From Catellatospora methionotrophica (lineage in GTDB: Bacteria; Actinomycetota; Actinomycetes; Mycobacteriales; Micromonosporaceae): a stretch of DNA of 64,000 nt. The stretch is taken from contig NZ_JAAOTJ010000016.1 of the NCBI RefSeq assembly GCF_011297335.1, forward strand, positions 62,001 through 126,000. Reading direction: 5' to 3'. The notes under the pieces were generated by a model. That model was given only the letters and a program-made list of their open reading frames with translations, had not been told where the DNA came from and made no database searches. Position numbers and translations under genes: made by a program. Shown here in pieces: positions 17,397 through 26,281 of this stretch (position 1 is its first letter; each line of letters opens with the position of its first letter).

Positions 17397-17459
17397 TAGA
17401 CGCTGGCCTATCTCATCGAAAAAGTGGCCCTCGAATTCGATGAGATAGGCCAGCGTCTA
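17397..17459. repeat. 63-bp palindromic repeat, family A, copy 2
   Basis: Perfect 24-bp arms (24 of 24 paired) around a 15-bp centre; same arm sequence as copy 1. It sits just upstream of the DUF559 reading frame. Confidence 0.92.
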
Positions 17460-17506
17460 TACAAAGCGTGGCGAGGCGAGGCGAGGAAGGCGGGGCGGGA
17501 ACGGAG

Positions 17507-17535
17507 CGCGCCGCCCCGTGTGGCGGGGCGGCGCG
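17507..17535. terminator. Hairpin terminator after the sugar transporter operon
   Basis: Perfect 12-bp GC-only arms (CGCGCCGCCCCG / CGGGGCGGCGCG) with a 5-nt loop, 22 bp past the stop of the second permease gene. Confidence 0.75.
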
Positions 17536-17557
17536 TGTGGTTCGGGTGGTGCGGCGG

Positions 17558-18502
17558 CTACTTGAGGGTGGCGCCTGTCAGGCCGCTCTGGACCTGGCGG
17601 TGGAAAATGAGGTAGACGGCGAGGATGGGGAGCATGGCCAGGGTCATGCCCGCGAACAGCCGCGCGAAGTCCGTCTCATATCGCGCGTTCGTGGCCAGTT
17701 CCAGGAGCCCCTGCGTCAGCAGCCGCTTGTCCTCGTCCTTCATGATCACCGTGGGCAGGATGAACTGGTTCCACTGCCCGATCACGTTGAAGATCCCGAT
17801 CCCGATCAACCCGGGCTTCGCCATCGGCATCATCACCTGGAAGAACAACCGCACATGCCCGGCCCCGTCCACCGACGCCGCCTCCGCGATCGAGCTCGGC
17901 AGCGTACGGAAGAACGCGTGCAGGAAGAACACCGTGAACGGCAGCGAGTACGCCACATACACCAGGATCAGCCCGAGGTGCGTGCTCAACCCGATGACCT
18001 CACCCAGCCCCAGCGCGTTGGCCACGTTGTCGACCGTCAGGTACAGCGGCAGGATTCCCAGGTAGATCGGCATCGTCAGCCCCGCGACGAACATCCAGTA
18101 CACGGCCCGGTTACCCCGGAACGGATACCGCGCGAGCACGTACGCCGCCATCGAGCCGAGCAGCATCGTCAGCCCGACGCCGCCGATGAGCACGAGCACG
18201 GTGTTGAAGAAGAACTCGCCGATGTGCCCCTTGGTCCAGGCGCGCCCGAAGGCGCCCCAGAGCCACTGGTCGGGCAGTCCCAGCGGGTCGTTGATGATCT
18301 CGGTGTCGGTCTTGAACGACTGGATGACGGCCCAGATCAGCGGGATGGTGACCAGGGCGCCCCAGATGAACAGGAAGCCGTGCGAGAAGACGTTGAAGAC
18401 GCGGCCGGTGTCGCCGGTGTCCTTGGCCGCGGGCTTGGCGGGCGCCGGGGCCGGGGTGGGCTCGGGCGTCGTGGGCGCGTCGGTGGTCGCGAGGTGAGAC
18501 AT
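17558..18502 (-). CDS. Carbohydrate ABC transporter permease (NgcG/MalG type)
   Basis: 314 residues with a Pro/Ala-rich cytoplasmic N-terminus (TPEPTPAPAPAKPA) and six membrane helices of the MalG family. The coupling-helix signature EAASVDGAGHVRLFFQVMMPM (EAA motif) contacts the ATPase. Last gene of ngcE-ngcF-ngcG, 11 nt after ngcF. No ATPase gene is present; in streptomycetes the shared ATPase MsiK serves such importers. The likely substrate is N-acetylglucosamine or chitobiose, judged from the binding protein. Confidence 0.88.
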   Translation of the reverse strand: MSHLATTDAPTTPEPTPAPAPAKPAAKDTGDTGRVFNVFSHGFLFIWGALVTIPLIWAVIQSFKTDTEIINDPLGLPDQWLWGAFGRAWTKGHIGEFFFNTVLVLIGGVGLTMLLGSMAAYVLARYPFRGNRAVYWMFVAGLTMPIYLGILPLYLTVDNVANALGLGEVIGLSTHLGLILVYVAYSLPFTVFFLHAFFRTLPSSIAEAASVDGAGHVRLFFQVMMPMAKPGLIGIGIFNVIGQWNQFILPTVIMKDEDKRLLTQGLLELATNARYETDFARLFAGMTLAMLPILAVYLIFHRQVQSGLTGATLK

Positions 18503-18513
18503 CGTGTTGCCCC

Positions 18514-19527
18514 TCAGAACTCGAGCTTGTCGCGGCTGCGCGTGATCCGCAGCTGGGCCGCGGCGAACAGGAGCGTCAGGATGGCGATGGAGACGCCCAT
18601 GGCGCAGGCGAACGCGAAGGAGTCGAACCGGGCGGGCCGGAACGCGTTCGACATCATGTAGGAGCTCATCACCTGGCTGGCGTCGTTGGGACCGCCGCCG
18701 CCGGGGCCGGGGGTCATGCCGACGACCAGGGCGTAGAAGTCGAGTGCGGCGATGCCGAGGTAGACCCAGGCGACGGAGACGTGCTCGCGCAGCAGCGGCA
18801 GGGTGACCCGGAAGAACGTCTGTACGCGGGTGGCGCCGTCGAGCGTCGCGGCTTCGAAGATGTCCTTGGGGATCGACTGCATCGCGGCCGAGAAGAGGAT
18901 GAGGTAGAAGCCGACGCCGCCCCAGATCGCGATGAGGATCAGGCAGACCAGGACGACGGGCGCCTCGAAGACGAAGTTCCCGATGTGGATCGGCGGGAAG
19001 ACGGAGTCGGACTCGGCGAGGAACAGCAGCGGCTTGTCCTTGTCGACCAGGCCGAGCTTCATCAGCAGCGAGTTGATCATACCGCCGTCGTTGCTCTGGA
19101 ACACCCGGCGCCAGATGACGGCGACGATGGCGATCGAGAGCACCTGCGGGAAGAAGAAGATGAACTTGTACACCGACGAGCCGCGCACGCCGCGTACGCC
19201 GGCCTTGTCGCCGCGCCCGCCGACGTTGAGCATGAACGCGAAGAACAGCGCGAGCAGGATGGTGACGACCGGGTAGACCGTCAGCACCACGACGTTGTGG
19301 CCGAGCGCCCGCAGGAACACGTCGTCGGAGAACAGCTCCACGTAGTTGCCGAAGCCGACATACGAGTAGTCCGGGCTGAAGCCGGAGAAGTCGGTGACGG
19401 AGTAGTACGCCGTCTGGCCGTACGGGTAGAGGACGTACACCGCGTACAGCACTATGGGGGCGACGAGGAACCCAAAGATGAAGCGGGCTCTGCCGAACGA
19501 CATGGTCGGAAGTCCTTTGCTGGCCAC
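18514..19527 (-). CDS. Sugar ABC transporter permease (NgcF/MalF type)
   Basis: 337 residues with an N-terminal helix (FIFGFLVAPIVLYAVYVLYP) and further helices of the MalF family. The EAA motif is EAATLDGATRVQTFFRVTLPLL. It forms the membrane channel with NgcG. It lies 49 nt downstream of ngcE, with a hairpin in the gap that probably lowers permease expression relative to the binding protein. ATG at 19527. Confidence 0.88.
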   Translation of the reverse strand: MASKGLPTMSFGRARFIFGFLVAPIVLYAVYVLYPYGQTAYYSVTDFSGFSPDYSYVGFGNYVELFSDDVFLRALGHNVVVLTVYPVVTILLALFFAFMLNVGGRGDKAGVRGVRGSSVYKFIFFFPQVLSIAIVAVIWRRVFQSNDGGMINSLLMKLGLVDKDKPLLFLAESDSVFPPIHIGNFVFEAPVVLVCLILIAIWGGVGFYLILFSAAMQSIPKDIFEAATLDGATRVQTFFRVTLPLLREHVSVAWVYLGIAALDFYALVVGMTPGPGGGGPNDASQVMSSYMMSNAFRPARFDSFAFACAMGVSIAILTLLFAAAQLRITRSRDKLEF

Positions 19528-19540
19528 AACTGGGGGGTGG

Positions 19541-19567
19541 GGCGGGGCCGATCGAACCGGCCCCGCC
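19541..19567 (-). terminator. Intra-operon hairpin between ngcE and ngcF
   Basis: 10-bp perfect arms (GGCGGGGCCG / CGGCCCCGCC) with a 7-nt loop, just after the binding-protein stop. Such hairpins usually give partial termination or 3'-end protection of the binding-protein mRNA. Confidence 0.65.
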
Positions 19568-19576
19568 CGTGCGCGA

Positions 19577-20998
19577 TCAGGAAGCCTTCTGCTTCACGAT
19601 CTTGTCGTCCTTGGCCACCTCGTCGGCGGCCTTCTGCACGGCGGCCTGGAACGCGGCGGCGCTGCTCTTGCCGGCGGCCAGGTCGGTCGCGGCCGCGAAG
19701 ACCGCGTTCTGCAGCGGGACGTACCAGCCGGCGTAGCGCCAGTTGATGACCTCCGGAGCCGCAGCGGCGACCTTGGAGGCCGACGACAGGGCGCTGGAGA
19801 TGGTGAGGCCGTCGGCCGCACCCTTCACCACGGGCAGCGACTTGGTGAGCTCGGCGAACTTGCGGGCCTGCTCCTTGCCGAGCATCATGCGCAGGAACTC
19901 CTGGCCACCGGCCGGGTTCTTGGCCTTGGTGGGGACGACGAAGCCCTCACCGGGAGCCGCGTGCACGGTGCCGTACTTGGTCTTGTCCGAGGAGGACAGG
20001 TCCCACGGCGGGGCGACGGCCAGCTTGACCGACGCGGGCAGCGTCTTGGCCATCTCGCCCTCGAGCCAGGAGCCGCACCAGATGAACAGCGCCTTGCCGT
20101 CGAGCACGGCCTGCTGGGTGGTGGTGTGGTCCAGGCCGGACGCGCCCGCCTGGATCCAGCCCTTGCTGGCCATCTCCGCGATGCGCTCGGCGGCGACCTT
20201 GACCGCGTCCTGCTTCCACGCGTCGGGCTCCAGGTTGTCGATCTTGAGGATCGCCTCCTTGCCGCCGACCTTGTAGATCCACTCCGTGATCACGTTGTGG
20301 ATGTACCAGGGGTGGATGCCCTGGAAGGTGTACGCGGCGATGCCCTTCTTCTTGGCAGCCTCCGCCAGGGTGGCGAACTCGTCCCAGTTCTTGGGGACGG
20401 TGAAGCCCTCCTTCTGGAAGAGCGCCTCGTCGTACCAGTGGCCGTAGATGGAGTACGCGTAGTTCAGCGTGTACATCTTGCCGTTGAACGTGCCCTCCTC
20501 CACGACGCCGGCGACGAGGGTGTCGCGCACCTTGACCTTGGGGTCGTCGTAGCTCGGCGCGTCCAGCAGCGCGGTCAGGTCGACCAGCTGGCCACCCTGC
20601 ACGACCGGGCCGACCGGGATGGTCTCCGGCGACGAGTTGTTCAGCACGTCCGGCGGGTTGCCGCCGTAGAAGCGCGGCTGGTAGTCGGTGAGGATGGTCT
20701 TGGAGAACTTCAGGTCGACCTTGCTACCCGGCCACTTGGCCTCGTAGGCGGCCACGTCGAACTTGGCGTAGTCCTCGCCGAAGCCGCCGTTGAAGAACAC
20801 GGTCTCCAGCGGCTGCTTGTCACCGACGCCGAACGGGTTGGCCTCGGTCTTCTCGCCGGTGGTGCCACCGTTGCCGTCCTCGCTGGCGCAAGCCGCCAGG
20901 GCACTGAAGGCGGGGGCGGCAAGCAGGCCGACGGCAGCGGCCCGGCGCAACACGGTGCGGCGGTTCAGCTCCGACGGGCTGTCGGGGGTTACGGTCAT
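19577..20998 (-). CDS. Extracellular sugar-binding lipoprotein (NgcE-like, N-acetylglucosamine/chitobiose)
   Basis: 473 residues. The ATG at 20998 follows GAGGAGA with 6 nt spacing. The leader has a twin-arginine-like pair (LNRRTVLRRA), hydrophobic core and lipobox LAAC with Cys37, so it is exported and lipidated. The mature part is a cluster-B solute-binding protein; the start (SELNRRTVLRRAAAVGLLA) and WYDEALFQKEGFTVPKNWDEF, FIWCGSWLEGEM match the NgcE group. It delivers sugar to NgcFG. The RpiR-type regulator upstream supports an amino-sugar role. The open frame upstream of 20998 is Arg-rich and unlikely to be translated. Confidence 0.88.
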   Translation of the reverse strand: MTVTPDSPSELNRRTVLRRAAAVGLLAAPAFSALAACASEDGNGGTTGEKTEANPFGVGDKQPLETVFFNGGFGEDYAKFDVAAYEAKWPGSKVDLKFSKTILTDYQPRFYGGNPPDVLNNSSPETIPVGPVVQGGQLVDLTALLDAPSYDDPKVKVRDTLVAGVVEEGTFNGKMYTLNYAYSIYGHWYDEALFQKEGFTVPKNWDEFATLAEAAKKKGIAAYTFQGIHPWYIHNVITEWIYKVGGKEAILKIDNLEPDAWKQDAVKVAAERIAEMASKGWIQAGASGLDHTTTQQAVLDGKALFIWCGSWLEGEMAKTLPASVKLAVAPPWDLSSSDKTKYGTVHAAPGEGFVVPTKAKNPAGGQEFLRMMLGKEQARKFAELTKSLPVVKGAADGLTISSALSSASKVAAAAPEVINWRYAGWYVPLQNAVFAAATDLAAGKSSAAAFQAAVQKAADEVAKDDKIVKQKAS

Positions 20999-21216
20999 GA
21001 CAATCTCCTCGTACGAGATATCGCGGCGCGTCGGGCCCATCCGGCGCGTCGCTGCACTTCGATCTGGTGTTGCGCTTCCCCGGGGAGACCGGGAAACGTC
21101 ACGCCGCGGGACGTGACCAGATACCGCAGCGGTGCGTCGCTTGACGTCGCCGCGTCTACCGGCACGAATGCGCCGGAGTCTGTGGAACGGCCGAGGGCCG
21201 TCAGGGTGGACATCAC

Positions 21217-22119
21217 TCACACCACCTCCCGGAGGCGGTGGCCGGCGACCGCCTGGGCGGTGCGCTGGAACGCCGCGTGCGCACGCTCGTGGGTGCGCTG
21301 CGCGACGGCGATGTACAGCAGGTCGAGCACGACGAGCTGCGGGTGGCGGGCCGACAGCGAGTCCGGCCGGAACGTGGTGGCCTGCGTCGCCGTGGTCAGC
21401 ACGACATCGGCGACGTCGGCCAGCGGCGAGCGCGGGAAGCTGGTGAGCGCGACCGTGGTCGCGCCGCGGCTGCCGGCCTCGGCGACCATCTCGATGGTCT
21501 CCCGCGTCTGGCCGGAGTGCGAGATGCCGAGCGCGACGTCCCCGGCGCTGAGCAGGGCGGCGCTGGCCAGTCCGTTGTGCACGTCGGGCCAGGACCAGGC
21601 GGCGATCCCGATGCGGTGCAGCGAGAACTGCATCTCCGCACCGACCAGCGCCGACCCGGAGGCTCCGTAGATGTCGACGCGCTCGGCCCCGGCGATGGCG
21701 TCGGCGGCGCGCTCGACCTCGACCAGGTCGGTCATCGCGGCGGTGTCCTGCATGGCCCGGGTGTCGGCGGCCATGATCTGGCCGAGTACGCGCTCCAGCG
21801 GGTCGCCCGGCTCGATGGCCCGGCCGATGTCGACGGCCCAGCCCGCCGAGCGCGCGGCGCGACCGGTCTCGCCCGCGATGGCGAGCCGCAGGTCGGCGTA
21901 TCCCTCGAAGCCGACCGCCCGGCAGAACCGGGTGATCGTGGCGGGCGAGGTGTGCGAGCGCTCGGCGAGTTCCACGATGGTCGCTCGGGAGGCTCCGGCC
22001 GGATCGGTCAGCACCTGCTCGGCGACGCGCCGCAAGGCGCCCGTGAACTCCGGGAGTTTGGCACGCAAACGGGCGAGCACGCTGTCCGTGCCTGCCGTCG
22101 GGTACGCGCCTCGTTCCAC
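21217..22119 (-). CDS. MurR/RpiR family transcriptional regulator (HTH + SIS)
   Basis: About 300 residues. N-terminal RpiR HTH (ATIVELAERSHTSPATITRFCRAVGF) and C-terminal sugar-isomerase (SIS) domain (VDIYGASGSALVGAEMQ, ALGISHSGQTRETIEMV) that binds a phosphosugar. It probably controls the ngcEFG genes downstream. Start: the GTG at 22119 has AGAGG 9 nt upstream; a TTG at 22128 directly abuts that site and is less likely. The 220-bp region upstream is unusually AT-rich and contains a palindrome AAGAATTCTT (22163-22172), a candidate operator. Confidence 0.88.
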   Translation of the reverse strand: MERGAYPTAGTDSVLARLRAKLPEFTGALRRVAEQVLTDPAGASRATIVELAERSHTSPATITRFCRAVGFEGYADLRLAIAGETGRAARSAGWAVDIGRAIEPGDPLERVLGQIMAADTRAMQDTAAMTDLVEVERAADAIAGAERVDIYGASGSALVGAEMQFSLHRIGIAAWSWPDVHNGLASAALLSAGDVALGISHSGQTRETIEMVAEAGSRGATTVALTSFPRSPLADVADVVLTTATQATTFRPDSLSARHPQLVVLDLLYIAVAQRTHERAHAAFQRTAQAVAGHRLREVV

Positions 22120-22339
22120 GTTCGTCAACCTCTTTTAGGAAGGAGTGTTAACTGTATGTGGAAAGAATTCTTACTTAATTTGGCGCTGTGTCAACAGTCA
22201 CGTCGGCCGTTTTCAAACCGTTACCTTGTGACATCCTTCGATGGGTGGAGGTGCCCATCGGCCATTCGGTGGAGTGAATGTCACCCGGTTATCAGGGCGT
22301 TGCGGCTCAGCCGCATGGCACATCGCGATCCCTGGCGGA

Positions 22340-23767
22340 TCAGGCGAAAGCGGGCTCGTCCGTCGCTTGTGGGGTCATTTCCACGGCGCGGATCGATGCG
22401 GCGCGCGCCTCGCGGCGGCGGGCCGTCCACAGGTGCCCCGCCGCGCCGAGCAGACCCAGCGCACCGCACGCGAGCCAGTGCCACGGACCCAGGTGCTGGA
22501 GGCTCCAGCCGCCCACCGACGGCGCGACGAAACCCGCCGCCGGGAACACGAGGAAGAAGACACCCTGGTAGCGACCGCGCAGCGCGGTCGGGGCCAGCTC
22601 AGCGATGATCGAGGCGTTCGGCGGCGCGGCCAGCATCTGACCGACCGTCCACACCGAGGCGGCGGCCACATACACCCAGAGCCGGTCGGCCAGGAAGACG
22701 GTGCTGTAACCGACCGCGAGCAGCGAGAACGCCGCCGCCAGCACGACCGCGTGCCGTCGTGCCCCGATCAGCTTCGGCACGAACAGCTGCCCGACCACGA
22801 TCATCGCCCCGCCCAGCGAGACGACCAGCCCGTACGCGGACGGCCGCAGCCCGTCGCCCTCCATCGCCAGTTGCAGGATCGACTGCCCCTGCACGGTTAG
22901 CAGCGCGAGCACGAACGTCAGGCCGACGAACGTCAGGAACACCCGGTCCCGCAGCACGACGGCGAGCCCGACCTGATCGGCGGAACGGTCCGCGGTCCGG
23001 TTGATCGGCAGCCGTCGCCAGATAGACGCTGGCCGATCACGTCGATTCTGGCTGCCCGATTCTCGATGTGATAGGCCAGCGTCTATGCCAGGAGGGGCGG
23101 CAGGCCCGGTGCCCGAGCCCGCCGCCGGGGCAGTGGGCGCCGCCGGGGCGGTGGTCGATGCGCCGACCGGGCTGGTCGCGGTGCGCTGGCGCCGGAGGGT
23201 CTCCGGCACCAGTCGCCACACCAGCAGCGCGGTCACGGCCGTCATACCCGCGTCGATCAGGAACAGGGCGAGGAAGCTGAACTCCGCGATCACCCCGGCC
23301 AGCGCGGCGGCGATCGCGCTGCCCATGTTGAACGCCCAGAACTGCAGGTTGAAGGCGCGCGAGCGGTCGGCCTCGGGCAGCACGTCGACGATGGCGGCGA
23401 CCACGGCCGGGCCGGGCAGCGAGTGCGCCAGCCCGACGGCGGCGGCCAGCGTCGCGATGAGCCAGATCGGCCGGGCCAGCCCGAGCCCGACCATCAGCAG
23501 CGCCGCCACGCTCGTGCCCGCGAGGTACGTCGCCTTGCGCCCCCACCGGTCGGCCAGCACCCCGCCGAGCAGCGTGCCGCCCGCGCCACCGGCCCCGTAA
23601 GCCCCGACGACCAGCCCGGCGACGGCGACCGACGCGCCGCGGGCCGTGGTCAGGTAGATCGGCAGCAGCAGCATGCCGAACGCGCCGACCCGGTTGACCA
23701 GCATCGCCGAGAAGAGCATCCAGAAGGTACGCGGCAGCCCGGCCACCGACTCACGAACGAACCGCAT
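22340..23767 (-). CDS. MFS transporter with a palindromic repeat inside its coding sequence
   Basis: 475 residues, 12-helix major facilitator. N-half helices from LPRTFWMLFSAMLVNRVGAF with the loop-2 motif GGVLADRWGRKATYL; C-half from VVLRDRVFLTFVGLTFVLA to the end. The central cytoplasmic loop is long (about 60 residues); a 63-bp family-A palindrome at 23023-23085 lies in frame within it and encodes roughly DAGLSHRESGSQNRRDRPAS. As 63 is a multiple of three, the frame is kept. Third gene of a three-MFS operon, 8 nt after the previous stop. ATG at 23767. The substrate is unknown; drug or metabolite efflux is likely. Confidence 0.87.
   Translation of the reverse strand: MRFVRESVAGLPRTFWMLFSAMLVNRVGAFGMLLLPIYLTTARGASVAVAGLVVGAYGAGGAGGTLLGGVLADRWGRKATYLAGTSVAALLMVGLGLARPIWLIATLAAAVGLAHSLPGPAVVAAIVDVLPEADRSRAFNLQFWAFNMGSAIAAALAGVIAEFSFLALFLIDAGMTAVTALLVWRLVPETLRRQRTATSPVGASTTAPAAPTAPAAGSGTGPAAPPGIDAGLSHRESGSQNRRDRPASIWRRLPINRTADRSADQVGLAVVLRDRVFLTFVGLTFVLALLTVQGQSILQLAMEGDGLRPSAYGLVVSLGGAMIVVGQLFVPKLIGARRHAVVLAAAFSLLAVGYSTVFLADRLWVYVAAASVWTVGQMLAAPPNASIIAELAPTALRGRYQGVFFLVFPAAGFVAPSVGGWSLQHLGPWHWLACGALGLLGAAGHLWTARRREARAASIRAVEMTPQATDEPAFA
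23023..23085. repeat. 63-bp palindromic repeat, family A, copy 3, inside an MFS gene
   Basis: Arms TAGACGCTGGCCGATCACGT... and its near complement (21 of 24 paired), 15-bp centre, total length 63 bp as in copies 1 and 2. It lies wholly inside an open reading frame. Confidence 0.9.
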
Positions 23768-23775
23768 ACCCGCCC

Positions 23776-25035
23776 TCACGCAGCCTGTAGTGCCTCGGCC
23801 CGGCGCTCGCGGGCCGGGCCCGACCAGAGCTGCCCGGCCGCCGCGACGATAGCGATCACGCCGCAGCCCAGCCACAGCGCCTCGTCCCCGAGGTGCTGCT
23901 GCACGTAGCCGCCCAGCACCGGAGCGGCGAATCCGGCCACCGACCAGGACAGCGACATCACTCCCTGGTAACGACCGCGCATGGCGGCCGGGGACAGCGC
24001 GGCGGTCAGCGTCGAGTTCGACGGCGAGTTGAGCATCTCGCCGACCGTCCAGATCAGCACGGTCAGCGCGTAGAACGCGGCCGAGTCGGCGAACGCGGTC
24101 AGCCCGAACCCGAGCCCGATGATCACCGCCGCGACGGCGAGCACCCGCGAACGGTCGTACGCCCTGATCAGTTTGGGGATGAACAGCTGCCCGGCCACGA
24201 TGAGCACCCCGTTGAGGGCGATGACCAGGCCGTACTGCTGCGCGGGGATGCCGTCGCCGGTCATCGCGATGGGCAGCGTGGACAGGTGCTGCATGAACAC
24301 GAACGAGATCAGCAGGTTGACCGCGACGAAGCCGAGGAACACCCGGTCGCGCAGCACCACGCCGATGCCCGCCCGCTCGACCGGCGCGTGCGGCGCGGCG
24401 GCGGGCCGCTCCCGGTGCGGTTCGCGCACCTTGAGCAGGATGAACAGGAACGGCGCCAGTGCTGTTCCAGCGTTGATCAGGAAGATCAGCTTCGGGTCGG
24501 CCGCAGCGGCCAGGCCCGCCAGCGTCGCGGCCACGGCGAAGCCGACGTTGACGGCCCAGTAGTTGAGCGTGAATGCGCGCAGCCGGTCCTTCGCGGGCAC
24601 CACGTCGACCATCAGCGCCTGGAAGGCCGGGCGTGACGCCTCTCCGACCAGGCCGAACAGGAAGGCGAGCGGTGCGATCGCCCAGAAGCCCTGCGCGAAG
24701 GCCAGAGCCACCAGCAGCACGACCGCACCCAGGTGGGCGACCAGCAGCGTGATCCGCCGCCCCACCCGGTCCGCGGTCACGCCGCCGATCAGGGTGCCGA
24801 TCGCCCCACCCGCCGCCCACAGACCGAGCACCAGGCCGGACCGCGACGGCGAGAAGCCCTGCACGGTCGTCAGGTAGATGGTCAGGTAGACGATGACGAA
24901 GCCGCCGGCCCGGTTGATCAGCGAACCGGTCCACAGGTACCAGTAGGTCGCGGGCAGCCCGCCCACGGTCTCGGCGAACCAGCGCCGCACCCCGCCCGGA
25001 CCGGCGGGTGTCGTCTCACGCGGCGACGGGGGCAA
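23776..25035 (-). CDS. MFS transporter
   Basis: 419 residues, 12 predicted helices, loop-2 motif GGVTADRVGRRITLL and the repeat-equivalent region in the second half. Closely similar in layout to both neighbours (WYLWTGSLINRAGGF here, WYLWTGTLINRTGAF upstream), so the three arose by tandem duplication. The start is a TTG at 25035 with a strong GGAAGGAG site 6 nt upstream, overlapping the end of the upstream gene by 20 bp; the next in-frame GTG at 24990 lacks a site. The substrate is unknown. Confidence 0.87.
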   Translation of the reverse strand: MPPSPRETTPAGPGGVRRWFAETVGGLPATYWYLWTGSLINRAGGFVIVYLTIYLTTVQGFSPSRSGLVLGLWAAGGAIGTLIGGVTADRVGRRITLLVAHLGAVVLLVALAFAQGFWAIAPLAFLFGLVGEASRPAFQALMVDVVPAKDRLRAFTLNYWAVNVGFAVAATLAGLAAAADPKLIFLINAGTALAPFLFILLKVREPHRERPAAAPHAPVERAGIGVVLRDRVFLGFVAVNLLISFVFMQHLSTLPIAMTGDGIPAQQYGLVIALNGVLIVAGQLFIPKLIRAYDRSRVLAVAAVIIGLGFGLTAFADSAAFYALTVLIWTVGEMLNSPSNSTLTAALSPAAMRGRYQGVMSLSWSVAGFAAPVLGGYVQQHLGDEALWLGCGVIAIVAAAGQLWSGPARERRAEALQAA

Positions 25036-26281
25036 GGTCGGCTCCTTCCACGGTCGGCTTCGGCTCGGTCAGGGCGCGGGCGCGGCGCTCGCGGACCGGG
25101 CCGCTGAGCAGCTGACCGGTCGCGACGGCGACGCCCAGCAGCGCCAGCACCAGCCACAGCGTCATCGGCGGCGCGTGGTCGAGCAGCATGCCGCCGAACA
25201 CCGGCGCGAAGAAGTTGGCCGCGGTGAAGCCCATCGAGGCGACGCCCTGGTAGCGGCCGCGCATCGCGGGCTGCGACAGGTCCGCGATCAGGGTGCCGTT
25301 GACGGGGGCGTTGAGCATCTCGCCCGCCGTCCAGACCACCACGGTCAGCATCAGCGCCGGAACGGTGCCCGCGATGGCGGTCGCGCCCATGCCCAGGCCG
25401 ACCAGCAGCGCCGACAGCGCCAGCACCCGGCTGCGGTTGCGCCCGGCCAGCAGCTTCGGCACGAACAGCTGGAACGCCACGATCATGATGCCGTTGACCG
25501 CGATCACGGTGCCGTAGTCGGCGGCGTCGAGGCCGCGCTGGTGCATCGCGATCGGGATCAGCTTGCAGGACTCGATGATGATCCACAGACCGAGGTTGAG
25601 CAGCACGAACGTCATGAACACCCGGTCGCGCAGCACGATGAGGATGCTTCCCTCGACCGGTGCGCGGTGCGGCACGGCCACGCCGGGCACCGCCGCCCGG
25701 ACCGGCCGGGTCTCCGGCACCCGCCAGAACACGATCGCCGCCATGGTCAGCTGGGCCGCCGCGTTGAGCAGGAACACCGTCAGGTGCGGGGTGCGCGACA
25801 GCACGCCCGCCAGCACCGCCGCGAACGAGAAGCCCAGGTTGATGGCCCAGTAGTTGAGGTTCATGCCGCGCATGCGCTTGGTCGGGCCGAGCACGTCGAC
25901 CATGGTCGCGGAGAAGGCGGGGCGGCCCAGTCCGTTCCAGAAGCCGTACACCGCGGCCAGCAGCGCGACCGCGACCGGCTGGAACACGAAGCCGAGCACC
26001 ACCGCGGTCGCGGCGAGCGCGAGGTTGGACACCAGCAGCGTGGAGCGCCGCCCCCAGCGGTCCGCGAGCACGCCCCCGGCCAGCGAGCCCAGCGCCATGC
26101 CGCCGCCGAACAGGCCGAGCACGAGCCCGGCGAAGGTGGCGGAGAAGCCGTACTCGACCACCATGTGGATCTCGAGGTACAGCATCACGAACGCGCCGGT
26201 GCGGTTGATCAGTGTGCCGGTCCACAGGTACCAGAAGATCTTCGGCAGTCCGCCCGTCGTCTGCGTCAACCAGCCCCGCAC
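25016..26281 (-). CDS. MFS transporter, first gene of the operon
   Basis: 421 residues, 12 helices, loop-2 motif GGVLADRWGRRSTLL. The GTG start at 26281 has CAGGAG with 6 nt spacing; the reading frame is open to a TTG at 26305, but that lies upstream of the ribosome site. Head of three tandem MFS genes running to 22340. No regulator is encoded within the operon; the upstream neighbour gpm is divergent across about 200 bp. Confidence 0.88.
   Translation of the reverse strand: MRGWLTQTTGGLPKIFWYLWTGTLINRTGAFVMLYLEIHMVVEYGFSATFAGLVLGLFGGGMALGSLAGGVLADRWGRRSTLLVSNLALAATAVVLGFVFQPVAVALLAAVYGFWNGLGRPAFSATMVDVLGPTKRMRGMNLNYWAINLGFSFAAVLAGVLSRTPHLTVFLLNAAAQLTMAAIVFWRVPETRPVRAAVPGVAVPHRAPVEGSILIVLRDRVFMTFVLLNLGLWIIIESCKLIPIAMHQRGLDAADYGTVIAVNGIMIVAFQLFVPKLLAGRNRSRVLALSALLVGLGMGATAIAGTVPALMLTVVVWTAGEMLNAPVNGTLIADLSQPAMRGRYQGVASMGFTAANFFAPVFGGMLLDHAPPMTLWLVLALLGVAVATGQLLSGPVRERRARALTEPKPTVEGADLAPVAA

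Noticed and set aside
20995-21216. 73-residue frame between the RpiR gene and ngcE, overlapping both (TGA/GTG and ATGA)
   Set aside because: The coupling is tempting, but the protein has no recognisable pattern, mixed third-position GC and no ribosome site of its own; probably the ngcE promoter region.
22340-24934. 864-residue minus-strand frame spanning two MFS genes
   Set aside because: The N-terminal part is an Arg/Gly-rich off-frame shadow of the second MFS gene; the real ATG is at 23767.
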